Assembly (NCBI RefSeq): GCF_011751885.2
Contig: NZ_CP061771.1
Span: 1,550,001-1,614,000, forward strand
DNA length: 64,000 nt
Direction: 5' to 3'
DNA from: Salinibacterium sp. ZJ450
GTDB lineage: Bacteria; Actinomycetota; Actinomycetes; Actinomycetales; Microbacteriaceae
In this document: piece after piece, positions 1 through 8,135 of the stretch
How positions within the stretch are numbered: the stretch's first letter is position 1
Layout of the letters: every line of letters begins with the position of its first letter
Translations under genes and position numbers: made by a program
Notes under the pieces: generated by a model
Database searches by the model: none
Told to the model about the DNA's origin: nothing
Seen by the model: only the letters and a program-made list of their open reading frames with translations

Positions 1-1
1 G

Positions 2-910
2 CGCGCCAAGGGGGAGACCGTTGATGAACTGGTCGGTTTCCGCGACGCGATCCTCGAGCAGGCACTTCCGCTGAACGTCGACCCGATGGCGGTCGACATC
101 GTCGGAACCGGCGGTGACCGCTACGGCACGGTGAACATCTCCACGATGGCATCCGTCGTGGTGGCGGCATCCGGTGCCCGCGTCATCAAGCACGGCAACC
201 GCGCGGCAAGTTCCGCCTCGGGCGCCTCCGATGTGCTCGGCGCGCTCGGCATCGACCTGCGGATGGGCAGCGACCGGGTCGCCGCTGTGTTGGAGAAGAC
301 CGGCATCACGTTCGCCAACGCTGCGGTGTTCCACCCCGGCTTCCGGCATGCCGGTCCCACCCGCGCCGAACTCGGCATCCCCACGATCTTCAACTACCTC
401 GGCCCGCTGGTGAACCCGGCTCGGCCCGAGGCATCCGCCGTCGGCGTGGCGACCCTGTCGATGGTGCCGCTGATCGTGGGCGTGTTCCAGACGCGTGGCG
501 CGACCGCGCTGGTGTTCCGCGGCGACGACGGGCTCGACGAGCTCACCACCACCGGGCACAGCCACCTCTGGGAGGTCTCCCGAGGTCTCGTCACCGAGCA
601 CGACCTGGATCCTGCGGATCTCGGCATCCCGCGCGCCCGCATCGATGACCTCATCGGCGGCAGCCCGGAGCACAACGCCGGCGTTGCCAGGGACACGCTC
701 GGCGGCGCGCTGGGCCCGGTGCGGGACATTGTGCTGCTGAACGCGGCCGCCGGTCTGGTCGCGCTTGATCTCGCCCGCGACTCGGCGCAGTCGCTCATCC
801 CGATCCGGGAGCGCTTCGCCGCGAGGCTCGTCGTGGCGGCCGAGACGATCGACTCCGGGGCGGCCATTGCCAAGCTGAACGAGTGGGTTGACGCAGCCCA
901 GGTCGAATAG
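2..910 (+). CDS. trpD: Anthranilate phosphoribosyltransferase, 3' part
   Basis: Transfers the phosphoribosyl group of PRPP to anthranilate, the second step of the tryptophan branch, in the cytoplasm. The reading frame is open to the left edge, so the N-terminal helical region lies outside the window; about 302 codons remain of a usual ~345. Visible family signatures are the PRPP-binding glycine-rich GTGGD followed by NIST, the KHGNRAASS motif and GPLVNPARP. Nothing functionally related lies downstream; a 97-bp gap separates it from a secreted peptidase. The family assignment is very secure. Confidence 0.96.
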   Translation, partial: RAKGETVDELVGFRDAILEQALPLNVDPMAVDIVGTGGDRYGTVNISTMASVVVAASGARVIKHGNRAASSASGASDVLGALGIDLRMGSDRVAAVLEKTGITFANAAVFHPGFRHAGPTRAELGIPTIFNYLGPLVNPARPEASAVGVATLSMVPLIVGVFQTRGATALVFRGDDGLDELTTTGHSHLWEVSRGLVTEHDLDPADLGIPRARIDDLIGGSPEHNAGVARDTLGGALGPVRDIVLLNAAAGLVALDLARDSAQSLIPIRERFAARLVVAAETIDSGAAIAKLNEWVDAAQVE

Positions 911-1007
911 TGGTTCTTCCCCTCTTCGGGGGGCGTGCGCTAGCGTCTCACTGAACCCCCAACCCGGGGTTAAAGCAGATGTTTGTGCCTGATCAAAGGA
1001 GATCCAC

Positions 1008-2531
1008 ATGCAGGGGAATCGTGCGAAGCGCTTTGCGGCGATCGCAACAGGGGCGGCACTAGCCGTCGCCGTCGGAGTACCGGCAGCCTATGCCGACAAC
1101 GGGACTGATACGGCGGACCTTCGCGACGCCGTATCCGCCACCGGGATCAGCGAGCACCTCGAAGCCTTCCAAGCCATCGCCGATGCCAACAACGGCAATC
1201 GCGCGGCGGGCACCGCCGGCCACGTCGCGTCGGCAGAGTACGTCGAAGCCCAACTGAGGGCAGCAGGGTATGACCCGGTTCGCCAGTACTTCTCCTACGA
1301 CCAGTACGTGGAGCACAGCGCCTCGCTCAGCCAGGTCAGCCCGAACCCCACGGTGTACGTGGACCAGACCGACTTCGACGCGATGGACTACTCCGGCTCT
1401 GGCGACGTCACAACGTCAGTGACCGCAGTTGACGTGAACCTCGTCGGCGCCCGGGCATCCACGAGTGGCTGCGAAGCGACCGACTTCGCCGCGTTCCCCG
1501 CCGGCAATATTGCACTGATCCAGCGCGGCACCTGCACCTTCCGCGTGAAGGTGGACAACGCGGTGGCGGCCGGGGCATCCGGCGTGATCATCTTCAACCA
1601 GGGCAACGTGGTTCCCGGCGACGACCGGGAAGGCCTCCTCTTCGGCACGCTCGACCTGCCGCAGGCGCCGGTTCCCGTGGCTGGCATCAGCTACGCGCTG
1701 GGCGAGACCTTCGCCACCACGGCCGGGCTGGTCCTTCGCCTGCAGGTGGATGCCACGCTCACCACGATCAACACCTTCAACGTGCTGGCCGACAGCGCCG
1801 GCCGCGCCGACCGCACGGTCGTTGTCGGTGGACACCTCGACTCGGTTGCCGAGGGTCCCGGAATCAACGACAACGGCTCCGGCACCGCAAGCATCCTCGA
1901 GACGGCCATCCAGCTCGCGGCATCCGGTGACGCCCCGGAGAACCGCGTGCGGTTCGCGTTCTGGAGCGGTGAAGAAGACGGCCTGGTCGGATCCGACTAC
2001 TACGTGTCGCAGCTCACAAAGAAGGACATCAAGAACCACGCGGTGAACCTCAACTTCGACATGGTCGGCTCCACGAACTTCGTGCGCTTCGTCTACGACG
2101 GCGACGGCGACGCGTTCGGCACCAAGGGGCCGAAGGGGTCGGATGTCGTCGAGGACGTGTTCGTCGACTTCTTCGCCTCGCAGGGACTGGCCAGCGAACC
2201 GACCGCGTTCGATGGTCGCTCTGACTACTTCGGGTTCATCAACAACGGGATTCCGGCCGGCGGCCTGTTCACCGGTGCGGAAGACCCGAAGACAGTCGAG
2301 CAGGCGGCGATCTACGGCGGGACCGCGGGTGCTCCGCTCGACCCGTGCTACCACCAGGCCTGCGACACCATCGACAACGTCAACCTCGAGGTGTTGGAGC
2401 AGATGGCGGACGCGATCGCCCACGCCACCCTGACCTTCGCCGAGACCACGTCGGCGATTCCGGGCACCGCCAAGGGCGGGGGAGCGGGCAACACCAACCT
2501 GCAGTTCAAGGGTCACTCGCTGCTGAAGTAG
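1008..2531 (+). CDS. Secreted M28-family aminopeptidase with PA domain
   Basis: A zinc-dependent exopeptidase predicted to act outside the membrane. Residues 1-29 form a classical signal peptide (basic N-terminus, alanine-rich core, cleavage near AYA-D). A protease-associated (PA) insert lies around residues 155-235 (NIALIQRGTCTF). The M28 catalytic domain follows, with the co-catalytic zinc ligands visible in order: GGHLDS near 275, GINDNGSG, SGEEDG, NFDMVGS and CYHQACDT. At 507 aa it is a usual length for PA-containing leucyl/aminopeptidase-S relatives. The start is supported by AAAGGAGA about 6 nt upstream of the ATG. It stands alone and ends in a strong terminator. Exact substrate preference cannot be read from the sequence. 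Confidence 0.93.
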   Translation: MQGNRAKRFAAIATGAALAVAVGVPAAYADNGTDTADLRDAVSATGISEHLEAFQAIADANNGNRAAGTAGHVASAEYVEAQLRAAGYDPVRQYFSYDQYVEHSASLSQVSPNPTVYVDQTDFDAMDYSGSGDVTTSVTAVDVNLVGARASTSGCEATDFAAFPAGNIALIQRGTCTFRVKVDNAVAAGASGVIIFNQGNVVPGDDREGLLFGTLDLPQAPVPVAGISYALGETFATTAGLVLRLQVDATLTTINTFNVLADSAGRADRTVVVGGHLDSVAEGPGINDNGSGTASILETAIQLAASGDAPENRVRFAFWSGEEDGLVGSDYYVSQLTKKDIKNHAVNLNFDMVGSTNFVRFVYDGDGDAFGTKGPKGSDVVEDVFVDFFASQGLASEPTAFDGRSDYFGFINNGIPAGGLFTGAEDPKTVEQAAIYGGTAGAPLDPCYHQACDTIDNVNLEVLEQMADAIAHATLTFAETTSAIPGTAKGGGAGNTNLQFKGHSLLK

Positions 2532-2549
2532 CCGCGGACCGAAACACGA

Positions 2550-2588
2550 GCGGGAGGTGGCCTTGCGGCCGCCTCCCGCTTCGTTTTC
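2550..2588 (+). terminator. Rho-independent terminator after the M28 peptidase
   Basis: A 13-bp stem (2550-2562 with 2567-2579, one G-T wobble) closes a TTGC loop and is followed by TTCGTTTT. It lies 18 bp past the peptidase stop codon. Confidence 0.85.
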
Positions 2589-2642
2589 CACGAGTCAGAC
2601 CTAATAGCAGAGCGGATGTCACTTTGTCAAATCGAGCGCGTG

Positions 2643-2648
2643 TACACT
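2643..2648 (+). promoter_or_regulatory. Possible -10 hexamer for a leaderless transcript
   Basis: TACACT ends 6 nt before the ATG at 2655, so transcription would begin at or next to the start codon. No ribosome binding site precedes this ATG, which fits leaderless translation, common in actinobacteria. A TTGTCA lies only 13 nt upstream, too close for a normal -35, so the call is tentative. Confidence 0.35.
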
Positions 2649-2654
2649 GACCGC

Positions 2655-2966
2655 ATGGACCGAGAAGAAGAGCAAACCGAGCCTCAGCATCGCGGTTACA
2701 TCCGTCTGGTCGACTGGGTCAACCAGCACCTGATGGGTCCACTCGGACCGCCGCCGCTCGGGCCGTACGAGTCTGTGGTCGATGCCGGCGTCCGCGCGGT
2801 GTGTCCGGTGTGCTTCCACTCGATGGGGGAGCACGTCATCGATCATTCGACACCGAACGCCGTGCTGGTGTGCCCGGCGGACCATGAGCCGGAGTACGAA
2901 TCGTTCGGCCCGCTGAACGAGGTCGGCATGCCGAAGCGCCGCGGTCAAACGCCGCCGGCGATGTAA
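2655..2966 (+). CDS. Small cysteine-rich hypothetical protein, possible zinc ribbon
   Basis: A 103-aa protein of unknown function. After an acidic N-terminus comes a conserved-looking block (GYIRLVDWVNQHLMGP, residues 14-29). A likely metal site follows: Cys50-x2-Cys53, His60/His64 and Cys73. I recall similar proteins as conserved hypotheticals in Microbacteriaceae but no function. An upstream ATG at 2616 would add 13 unconvincing residues; 2655 is preferred because the protein-like composition begins there and the -10-like sequence would sit inside the longer version. Confidence 0.7.
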   Translation: MDREEEQTEPQHRGYIRLVDWVNQHLMGPLGPPPLGPYESVVDAGVRAVCPVCFHSMGEHVIDHSTPNAVLVCPADHEPEYESFGPLNEVGMPKRRGQTPPAM

Positions 2967-3025
2967 CGACCACACGGATCATCGCGGAACTCATCCGATC
3001 GGCGCGTCGTGGGTGAGGCGGCTTC

Positions 3026-3502
3026 CTATGCCGGCGACTCGACGAGATCGGCGAGCTGCCGGATGACTGTGCCCCAGCCATCGTGGAAGCCGAGCTGCTC
3101 GTGCTGGTCGCGGTCGGCGATGTTGCGGTGCATCGCCGTGGCGATGTACTCGGTTCCGTCCGGATGATCCTTCATGGTGATGACGGCGGTCACAAACGAT
3201 GCCTCTGCGGGACGCCAGCCGGCCACGAGTGCGTCGGTATAGACGATGCGCTCGAGTTCGTCGACGGCGAGAAAGCAACCGGTGATGTGCGGGCCGAACT
3301 CGACGCCATCCTGGCTGAATTCGGTGCGGAAGGACCCGCCGGGTCGCAGATTCATCTCCCGCACGCGGCAGACCTCCGGTGCGGGAACCCACCACTGCTC
3401 GAAGCTTGAAGGGTCGGTCCAGGCATTCCAGATCGTCGAGCGCGGCGCCTTGATGATGCGGGAGACCGTCAAGTCGAGTTCGGGATGAGATGAAGCAGTC
3501 AT
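3026..3502 (-). CDS. SRPBCC / AHSA1-like domain protein
   Basis: A 158-aa START-like, ligand-binding fold protein of the Activator-of-Hsp90-ATPase-1-like (AHSA1) group. Diagnostic features are the N-terminal RIIKAPRSTIWNAWTDP and QWWVP segment, a central LRPGGSFR strand and the C-terminal HDGWGTVIRQL helix. The biochemical role of most family members is unknown; small hydrophobic ligand binding is presumed. Its start overlaps the stop of the upstream ArsR gene by 4 bp (ATGA), so the two are almost certainly co-translated. The ArsR-SRPBCC pairing is widespread and suggests a ligand-responsive unit. Confidence 0.9.
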   Translation of the reverse strand: MTASSHPELDLTVSRIIKAPRSTIWNAWTDPSSFEQWWVPAPEVCRVREMNLRPGGSFRTEFSQDGVEFGPHITGCFLAVDELERIVYTDALVAGWRPAEASFVTAVITMKDHPDGTEYIATAMHRNIADRDQHEQLGFHDGWGTVIRQLADLVESPA

Positions 3503-3843
3503 GCGGTTGATTCCTTGTCGTGGGTGGTGATGACGAAGCGTTCCAGCCGGTCGGTGCGACCTTCCCAGATGTTTCGCTGTTCAATGAGCCAGTTCTCAAC
3601 GACGTCGAAAGACTTCCGCTCAAGCGTGCAGAGTCGCACGCGGCCGGTTTTGCGCGTGCTGACGAGCCCCGATTTCTCGAGGGAGCGAATGTGCTTCATG
3701 AACGACGGCAGCGCCATATCGAACGGCGCTGCCAGCTCTCCGATGCTCGCCGGCCCCGCCCCCAGGCGCCCCAGCACGGCGCGCCTGGTCGGGTCGGCCA
3801 GGGCCTGGAATGCATCATCAAGCGTGGAAGAATGCTGAGCCAT
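3499..3843 (-). CDS. ArsR-family winged-helix repressor
   Basis: A 114-aa DNA-binding regulator. The winged HTH spans about residues 8-85 (FQALADPTRRAVLGRL, then the recognition helix FDMALPSFMKHIRSLEKSGLV). No metal-binding CxC motif is present, so it probably responds to an organic ligand or another cue rather than to arsenic-type metals. It is the first gene of a two-gene operon with the SRPBCC protein. An imperfect palindrome lies 20-48 bp upstream of its start and is a candidate autoregulatory operator. Confidence 0.92.
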   Translation of the reverse strand: MAQHSSTLDDAFQALADPTRRAVLGRLGAGPASIGELAAPFDMALPSFMKHIRSLEKSGLVSTRKTGRVRLCTLERKSFDVVENWLIEQRNIWEGRTDRLERFVITTHDKESTA

Positions 3844-3863
3844 ATGGCTAAGTTACGCGCCCC

Positions 3864-3891
3864 ACACACTAAGCGCAACGGCTAAGTGTGT
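3864..3891. promoter_or_regulatory. Candidate ArsR operator palindrome
   Basis: Arms ACACACTAAG (3864-3873) and CTAAGTGTGT (3882-3891) pair with one mismatch around an 8-nt spacer. A further GGCTAAGT half-site at 3846-3853 lies on the repressor start. The position fits autoregulation of the ArsR-SRPBCC operon. Confidence 0.45.
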
Positions 3892-4098
3892 TTTTGGGCG
3901 TTGGCTGGGGCCGTGCCGCGCAGAACGGCAGTGATTCGCGACATCCGGCGGCGTGTCGGAGAAGACGAACGGCGGGTCGTGACGTTTTGCTGCCGTTTTG
4001 CGCGGCCGAGCACGGCTGCAAGGCATGGCGACAGCAGCGCGGGCAAGGTGCAAAGTGGGGGAGTTCGACCCCTCTATTTTCAGATTACCGCGCCGCCC

Positions 4099-4117
4099 GG
4101 GGCTTGCCGCAAGACCC
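4099..4117. promoter_or_regulatory. Rifamycin-associated element (RAE) upstream of helR
   Basis: The 19-bp inverted repeat GGGGCTTGCCGCAAGACCC matches the actinobacterial RAE consensus as I remember it (GGGGCTTGCGGCAAGGCCC) at 17 of 19 positions. It ends 25 bp before the helR start, the expected location for the element that makes rifamycin-resistance genes inducible. Confidence 0.85.
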
Positions 4118-4142
4118 CGGTGGTGCTCGAGAATTGTCCACC

Positions 4143-6326
4143 GTGACAGTCGCTACCCACGCGTTTGCCCTTCCCGACCGCCTCGCCGCCAAGGCCGCCC
4201 CGGCGCTGATCGCCGGCGACGAGCAGCATTTCGCGGCCGTCGCGGAGAGCCTCGAGCAGTCGATCGCAGAGTTGTCCGACCGGCTCGATGCCGAGCGCAA
4301 GAAGCCCGGCGGCACGGGCCAGCAGGCGATGGATCGCGACCTGGAGATCCACCGGCTGACCGCTCGACTGCGCGCACTGCGCCGCTTCAATCTGGACCTG
4401 TGCCTGGGCCGCTTCGTCAGCACCGACAGTCCAGGCGACCCGGTGTACATCGGGCGGCTCGGCCTCACCGATCGCGCGGGCCGTCGGCTGCTGGTCGACT
4501 GGCGCGCCCCGGCCGCCGAGCCGTTCTTCGCGGCGACCCACGCCCATCCGATGGGTCTGGCAAGCCGCCGCCGGTACCGCTGGGCCCGCGGCCGAGTCAG
4601 CGACTACTGGGACGAGGTCTTCACCCCAGACGGAGGGGAAGGAAACGTCGCGCTCGACGACGATTCTGCCTTCATCGCCAGTCTCAGCAGCAGCCGCTCG
4701 CCCCGGATGCGGGATGTGCTCAGCACCATCCAGGCCGACCAGGACGCCATCATCCGCGCAGCATCCCACGGCGCGCTGGTCGTCGACGGCGGCCCGGGCA
4801 CCGGCAAGACCGTCGTCGCCCTGCACCGCGCCGCCTACCTGCTCTACTCCGACCCTCGCCTCGCTCACGGCGGGGGAGAGGTGCTGTTCGTCGGCCCACA
4901 TGAGGCCTATCTGGCCTACATCGTCGACGTCCTGCCGAGCCTGGGGGAGGAGGGCGTGCAGACCGCCACCATTCGAGACCTCGCTGCCGAGGGAGCCACG
5001 GCAGCGATCGAGCCCGATCCGGATGTCGCAACCCTCAAGTCATCCGCAGACCTGCTGACGGTTATCGAGGCGGCGGTCAGCTTCTACGAGCGGCCGCCAA
5101 GCGTGGGGATCATGGTCGAAACCGACTGGTCCGACGTCGAGCTGGAGCCTCAGGATTGGGCCGACGCGTACGGCGCACCCGAACCCGGCATCTCGCACAA
5201 CGAGGCGCGCGATCAGGTCTGGGAGGAGCTGCTCAGCATCCTGATCGACAAGTTCGACGAGGATGAGGTGCCCACTTCGCTGCTCCGTAGGTCTTTGCTG
5301 CAGAACGAGGAGCTGACCGGGGCTTTCAATCGGGCGTGGCCGCTGCTTGACCCGGCCGGCGTCGTGGGGGACCTCTGGTCCGTTCCCGCCTACCTGGGGA
5401 AGTGCGCTCCGTGGCTCACTACCGAGCAGATTCAGCTGCTGCAGCGCGAGGATGCGACGGCGTGGACGGTCTCCGACCTCCCACTCCTGGACGCGGCACG
5501 GCAGCGGATCGGCGACCCGGAGGCGTCCCGGAGGCGGCATCGGCGCGACGCCGCTGTCGCCGTCGAACGCGAGCGCATGGCCCGGGTCGTCGACGACCTG
5601 ATCGCGGCAGACGATGACGGTGAAGGCTTGGTGACGATGCTGCGCGGCGAAGACGTGCAGTACTCGCTGATCGACGACGCGGCGCTGCCGAGCACCGACC
5701 CGGACCAGCTCGCCGGCCCGTACGCGCACATCGTCGTGGATGAGGCGCAGGAGCTGACGGATACCGAGTGGCAGATGCTCCTGCGTCGCTGCCCGTCACG
5801 GAGCTTCACCATCGTCGGCGACCGGGCCCAGGCCCGGCACGGGTTCACCGAATCCTGGCAGGCACGGCTCGACCGAATCGGGCTCACCGACATCAGTCTC
5901 GCCACCCTGAGCATCAACTACCGCACCCCGGAAGAGGTCATGGCGGAGGCCGAACCCGTCATCAGAGCGGTGCTCCCCGACGCGAACGTACCGACCTCCA
6001 TCCGCAGCAGCGGCATCCCCGTGGGGCACGGACCTGCCTCGGATCTCGGGCCGATCCTCGATACCTGGCTTGCCGAGCATGCCGAGGGGATCGCCTGCGT
6101 CATCGGCGATCCCGCGTTCCAGCCGACGTCTCGAGTGTGGTCGCTAAGCCCGGAACACGCGAAGGGGCTCGAATTCGACCTGGTGGTTCTGATCGACCCG
6201 GAGGCGTTCGGCGACGGCATTGAAGGCGCGGTTGACCGCTACGTCGCGATGACCCGCGCCACCCAGCAGCTGGTCATCCTGACGACCTCTGACGACGATC
6301 AGAAGGCGGGGGAGCGAGGTCTATGA
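4143..6326 (+). CDS. helR: HelR-type RNA polymerase-recycling ATPase (HelD family)
   Basis: A 727-aa UvrD/Rep-like motor protein of the HelD family that binds RNA polymerase. The characterised HelR of Streptomyces displaces rifamycins from the enzyme and gives resistance. An N-terminal coiled-coil arm spans about residues 15-80. Walker A GGPGTGKT is near residue 217, the helicase motif VDEAQELT near 530, and a UvrD-type C-terminal part ends MTRATQQLVIL. The frame is open upstream, but a GTG at 4143 gives the family N-terminus and follows the RAE directly; a longer reading would run through the RAE. No clear RBS exists, and GAGAAT at 4129-4134 could be a -10, so the mRNA may be leaderless. Confidence 0.93.
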   Translation: MTVATHAFALPDRLAAKAAPALIAGDEQHFAAVAESLEQSIAELSDRLDAERKKPGGTGQQAMDRDLEIHRLTARLRALRRFNLDLCLGRFVSTDSPGDPVYIGRLGLTDRAGRRLLVDWRAPAAEPFFAATHAHPMGLASRRRYRWARGRVSDYWDEVFTPDGGEGNVALDDDSAFIASLSSSRSPRMRDVLSTIQADQDAIIRAASHGALVVDGGPGTGKTVVALHRAAYLLYSDPRLAHGGGEVLFVGPHEAYLAYIVDVLPSLGEEGVQTATIRDLAAEGATAAIEPDPDVATLKSSADLLTVIEAAVSFYERPPSVGIMVETDWSDVELEPQDWADAYGAPEPGISHNEARDQVWEELLSILIDKFDEDEVPTSLLRRSLLQNEELTGAFNRAWPLLDPAGVVGDLWSVPAYLGKCAPWLTTEQIQLLQREDATAWTVSDLPLLDAARQRIGDPEASRRRHRRDAAVAVERERMARVVDDLIAADDDGEGLVTMLRGEDVQYSLIDDAALPSTDPDQLAGPYAHIVVDEAQELTDTEWQMLLRRCPSRSFTIVGDRAQARHGFTESWQARLDRIGLTDISLATLSINYRTPEEVMAEAEPVIRAVLPDANVPTSIRSSGIPVGHGPASDLGPILDTWLAEHAEGIACVIGDPAFQPTSRVWSLSPEHAKGLEFDLVVLIDPEAFGDGIEGAVDRYVAMTRATQQLVILTTSDDDQKAGERGL

Positions 6327-6344
6327 CTTTCTCTCACCTACCTG

Positions 6345-6575
6345 CTAGAGGTCGTCTGGAGCCGCAACCGGAATCGTCCGATCGGCCTGAGCCTGAACTT
6401 CGACGAACGTGTCGTATGCGGTTGAGTGCATCGCCTCGTCATAGGCCGCCATTGCCGCGCCGAGGGCGGGACCGGCGCTGCCGCGGCGGCGCACCCGGAT
6501 GGCGAGGAGCGCGAAACCGACCATGGCGACGGCGCCACATGCCACCATGAGCAGGCTCAGCAGAACGCTCGTCAT
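6345..6575 (-). CDS. Small single-pass membrane protein
   Basis: A 76-aa protein of unknown function. Residues 3-27 form one hydrophobic helix followed by a basic stop-transfer stretch (RVRRRG). The soluble tail is conserved-looking (AMAAYDEAMHSTAYDTFVEV). Codon use and the patterned tail argue that it is real. It converges with helR, 18 bp apart, leaving little room for separate terminators. Confidence 0.7.
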   Translation of the reverse strand: MTSVLLSLLMVACGAVAMVGFALLAIRVRRRGSAGPALGAAMAAYDEAMHSTAYDTFVEVQAQADRTIPVAAPDDL

Positions 6576-6691
6576 GCAAGAACTCTACGGTTCGGCCACC
6601 CCGAATATCGGTTACTTGACATAATGTGCATTATCAGCGCCCATAAGGGGCCGGCGACGAAGCCCGCCAGCAGCGCCGGATTCGCGATGCA

Positions 6692-7078
6692 CTAGTGCTG
6701 CAGCTGGCGCACCCAGTCGCGCACGATCGCGACGAATGCCGGCTGGGTGGCGAGGGTTTCGGCCCGGCTGGTGAACGTGACGATCGCGCGATTCGAGTCC
6801 GCCCAGCGCAGCAGCGCCGCCGGGTCGTCGATTTCGATCTTTGGATGCTCCGGTTTCGGCTTGGGGCCGGTGTGCAGGATCACCTGCACGGCGGTTGGTC
6901 GCCGCAGGTTGAGCGTCGCGAAGTCGTCGGCGAGGGCGAAGTTCGGTGCCTTCCATTTGATGCTCTCAGTGACCTGGGGCACCGCCGACTTGATGGACGA
7001 TCGGATGAGGTCGACGACATCCGCCAGCTCGTGATCGAGCGATGCCACGAATTCGTCGACGGATGCCTCGACACTCAT
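6692..7078 (-). CDS. DUF1801 domain protein
   Basis: A 128-aa protein of the DUF1801/YdhG-like family, whose biochemical function is not established. Typical features are the N-terminal helix with DLIRSSIKSAVPQVTESIKWKAPNF, the conserved hydrophobic core, and TGPKPKPEHPK. It lies 9 bp downstream of the Dps gene on the same strand and is probably co-transcribed with it. A second, distinct DUF1801 gene lies on the other side of dps. Confidence 0.88.
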   Translation of the reverse strand: MSVEASVDEFVASLDHELADVVDLIRSSIKSAVPQVTESIKWKAPNFALADDFATLNLRRPTAVQVILHTGPKPKPEHPKIEIDDPAALLRWADSNRAIVTFTSRAETLATQPAFVAIVRDWVRQLQH

Positions 7079-7087
7079 CCGCCCGCC

Positions 7088-7585
7088 CTACGAAGCCTTC
7101 GACTTGGGCTTCGCCGGCGTCTTCGCCTTCGTCTGCCGCGGGGAACGGTTTTCGGCGCTCACCATCCAGGCCAGCTGCTCCAGGCGTTCCAGGATCGCGT
7201 GCAGCAGATCTGCGGATGTCGGATCCTCGTCGTCCACCGGATCGTGCACCCTGCGCGCGGTCGCGACGACGGCATTCAGCCGCTCGGTGATGGCGTCGAC
7301 GGCGGCCGCGGTGTCAATCTCCCCCGCCGCGAATGCCGGCAGGGTGGTCGACTTCGTGACCACGCTCGACCGCCCGTCCGGAGTCGCGTTGAGCGCCCGC
7401 ATCCGTTCAGCGACATCGTCGGCGAACTCGCGGGCCGCATCGACGATCTCGTCAAGCTGCAGGTGCAGGTCGCGGAAATTGGTGCCGACGATGTTCCAGT
7501 GTGCTTGCTTGCCCTGCAGGTGCAGCTCGATGAGATCGACCAGCACGGCCTGCAGGTTATCGGACAGCTTCTGGGATGCATCCAC
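7088..7585 (-). CDS. dps: Dps-family DNA-binding ferritin-like protein
   Basis: A 165-aa mini-ferritin that oxidises and stores iron with peroxide and protects DNA. Inter-subunit ferroxidase ligands are visible with the family spacing: His29, His41, Asp45, Asp56 and Glu60. The C-terminus is a lysine/proline/alanine-rich tail (residues ~148-165), the kind that binds DNA without sequence specificity in other actinobacterial Dps proteins. An RBS (AAAGGAGT) precedes the start. DUF1801 genes flank it on both sides. Confidence 0.94.
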   Translation of the reverse strand: MDASQKLSDNLQAVLVDLIELHLQGKQAHWNIVGTNFRDLHLQLDEIVDAAREFADDVAERMRALNATPDGRSSVVTKSTTLPAFAAGEIDTAAAVDAITERLNAVVATARRVHDPVDDEDPTSADLLHAILERLEQLAWMVSAENRSPRQTKAKTPAKPKSKAS

Positions 7586-7629
7586 GTCAGTTACTCCTTT
7601 GATCTCTGCTTAGCTGAGGCCGGTCGACC

Positions 7630-8070
7630 TCAGCTCACCGCCTTTTTCACCAGTTTGCTGATCTTTGCCTCGTCCGCGGCGGTCAAACCCGTCAGGGCGA
7701 ACGCTGTCGGCCACATGGTGCCGTCGTCGAGGCTCGCGTCTTCGTTGAAACCGAGCGTTGCGTACCGGGTCTTGAACTTGGCGGCAGCCTGGAAGAAGAC
7801 GACGACTTTGCCGTTCTTCGCGTAAGCGGGCATGCCGTACCAGGTTTTCGGCGTCAGCTCCGGCGCGCTGGCCTTGACGATCGCATGGATCCGCTCGGCC
7901 ATGACCCGATCCGGTTCGGACATCTCGGCGATCTTGGCGAGCAGTTCTACTTCCGGATCCACTTTGGTGCGCGATCCGCGGCGGCCAGACTTGACCTCGG
8001 CTGCACGCTCCTTCATTGCGGCGCGTTCCTCGGCGCTGAAGCCCTCGGCTGGATCCTGAGTATTCGTCAT
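7630..8070 (-). CDS. DUF1801 domain protein
   Basis: A 146-aa member of the DUF1801 family, function unknown. The N-terminal 40 residues are charged ([20 protein letters not shown]). The domain core contains the diagnostic [18 protein letters not shown] and a Lys-rich C-terminal helix. The ATG at 8070 is chosen because AAAGGGAA precedes it by 6 nt; the frame remains open further upstream inside the SUMF1-like gene but is not protein-like there. Confidence 0.88.
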   Translation of the reverse strand: MTNTQDPAEGFSAEERAAMKERAAEVKSGRRGSRTKVDPEVELLAKIAEMSEPDRVMAERIHAIVKASAPELTPKTWYGMPAYAKNGKVVVFFQAAAKFKTRYATLGFNEDASLDDGTMWPTAFALTGLTAADEAKISKLVKKAVS

Positions 8071-8135
8071 CGTGGTTCCCTTTTCTGCTCGAATCGTCGG
8101 AACGACCCTAACAACTCGGCTCCCAGCGGGTCGGC

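Noticed and set aside
911-940. Terminator after trpD
   Set aside because: CCCC-TCTTC-GGGG can pair but the stem is only four base pairs and no T run follows.
4055-4078. tRNA T-arm-like sequence (GGGGGAGTTCGACCCCT)
   Set aside because: Only a single stem-loop resembling a T arm is present; no acceptor, D or anticodon arms can be built around it.
3888-4142. 85-codon N-terminal extension of HelR
   Set aside because: It would translate through the RAE, is unlike HelR N-termini, and the GTG at 4143 restores the family start.
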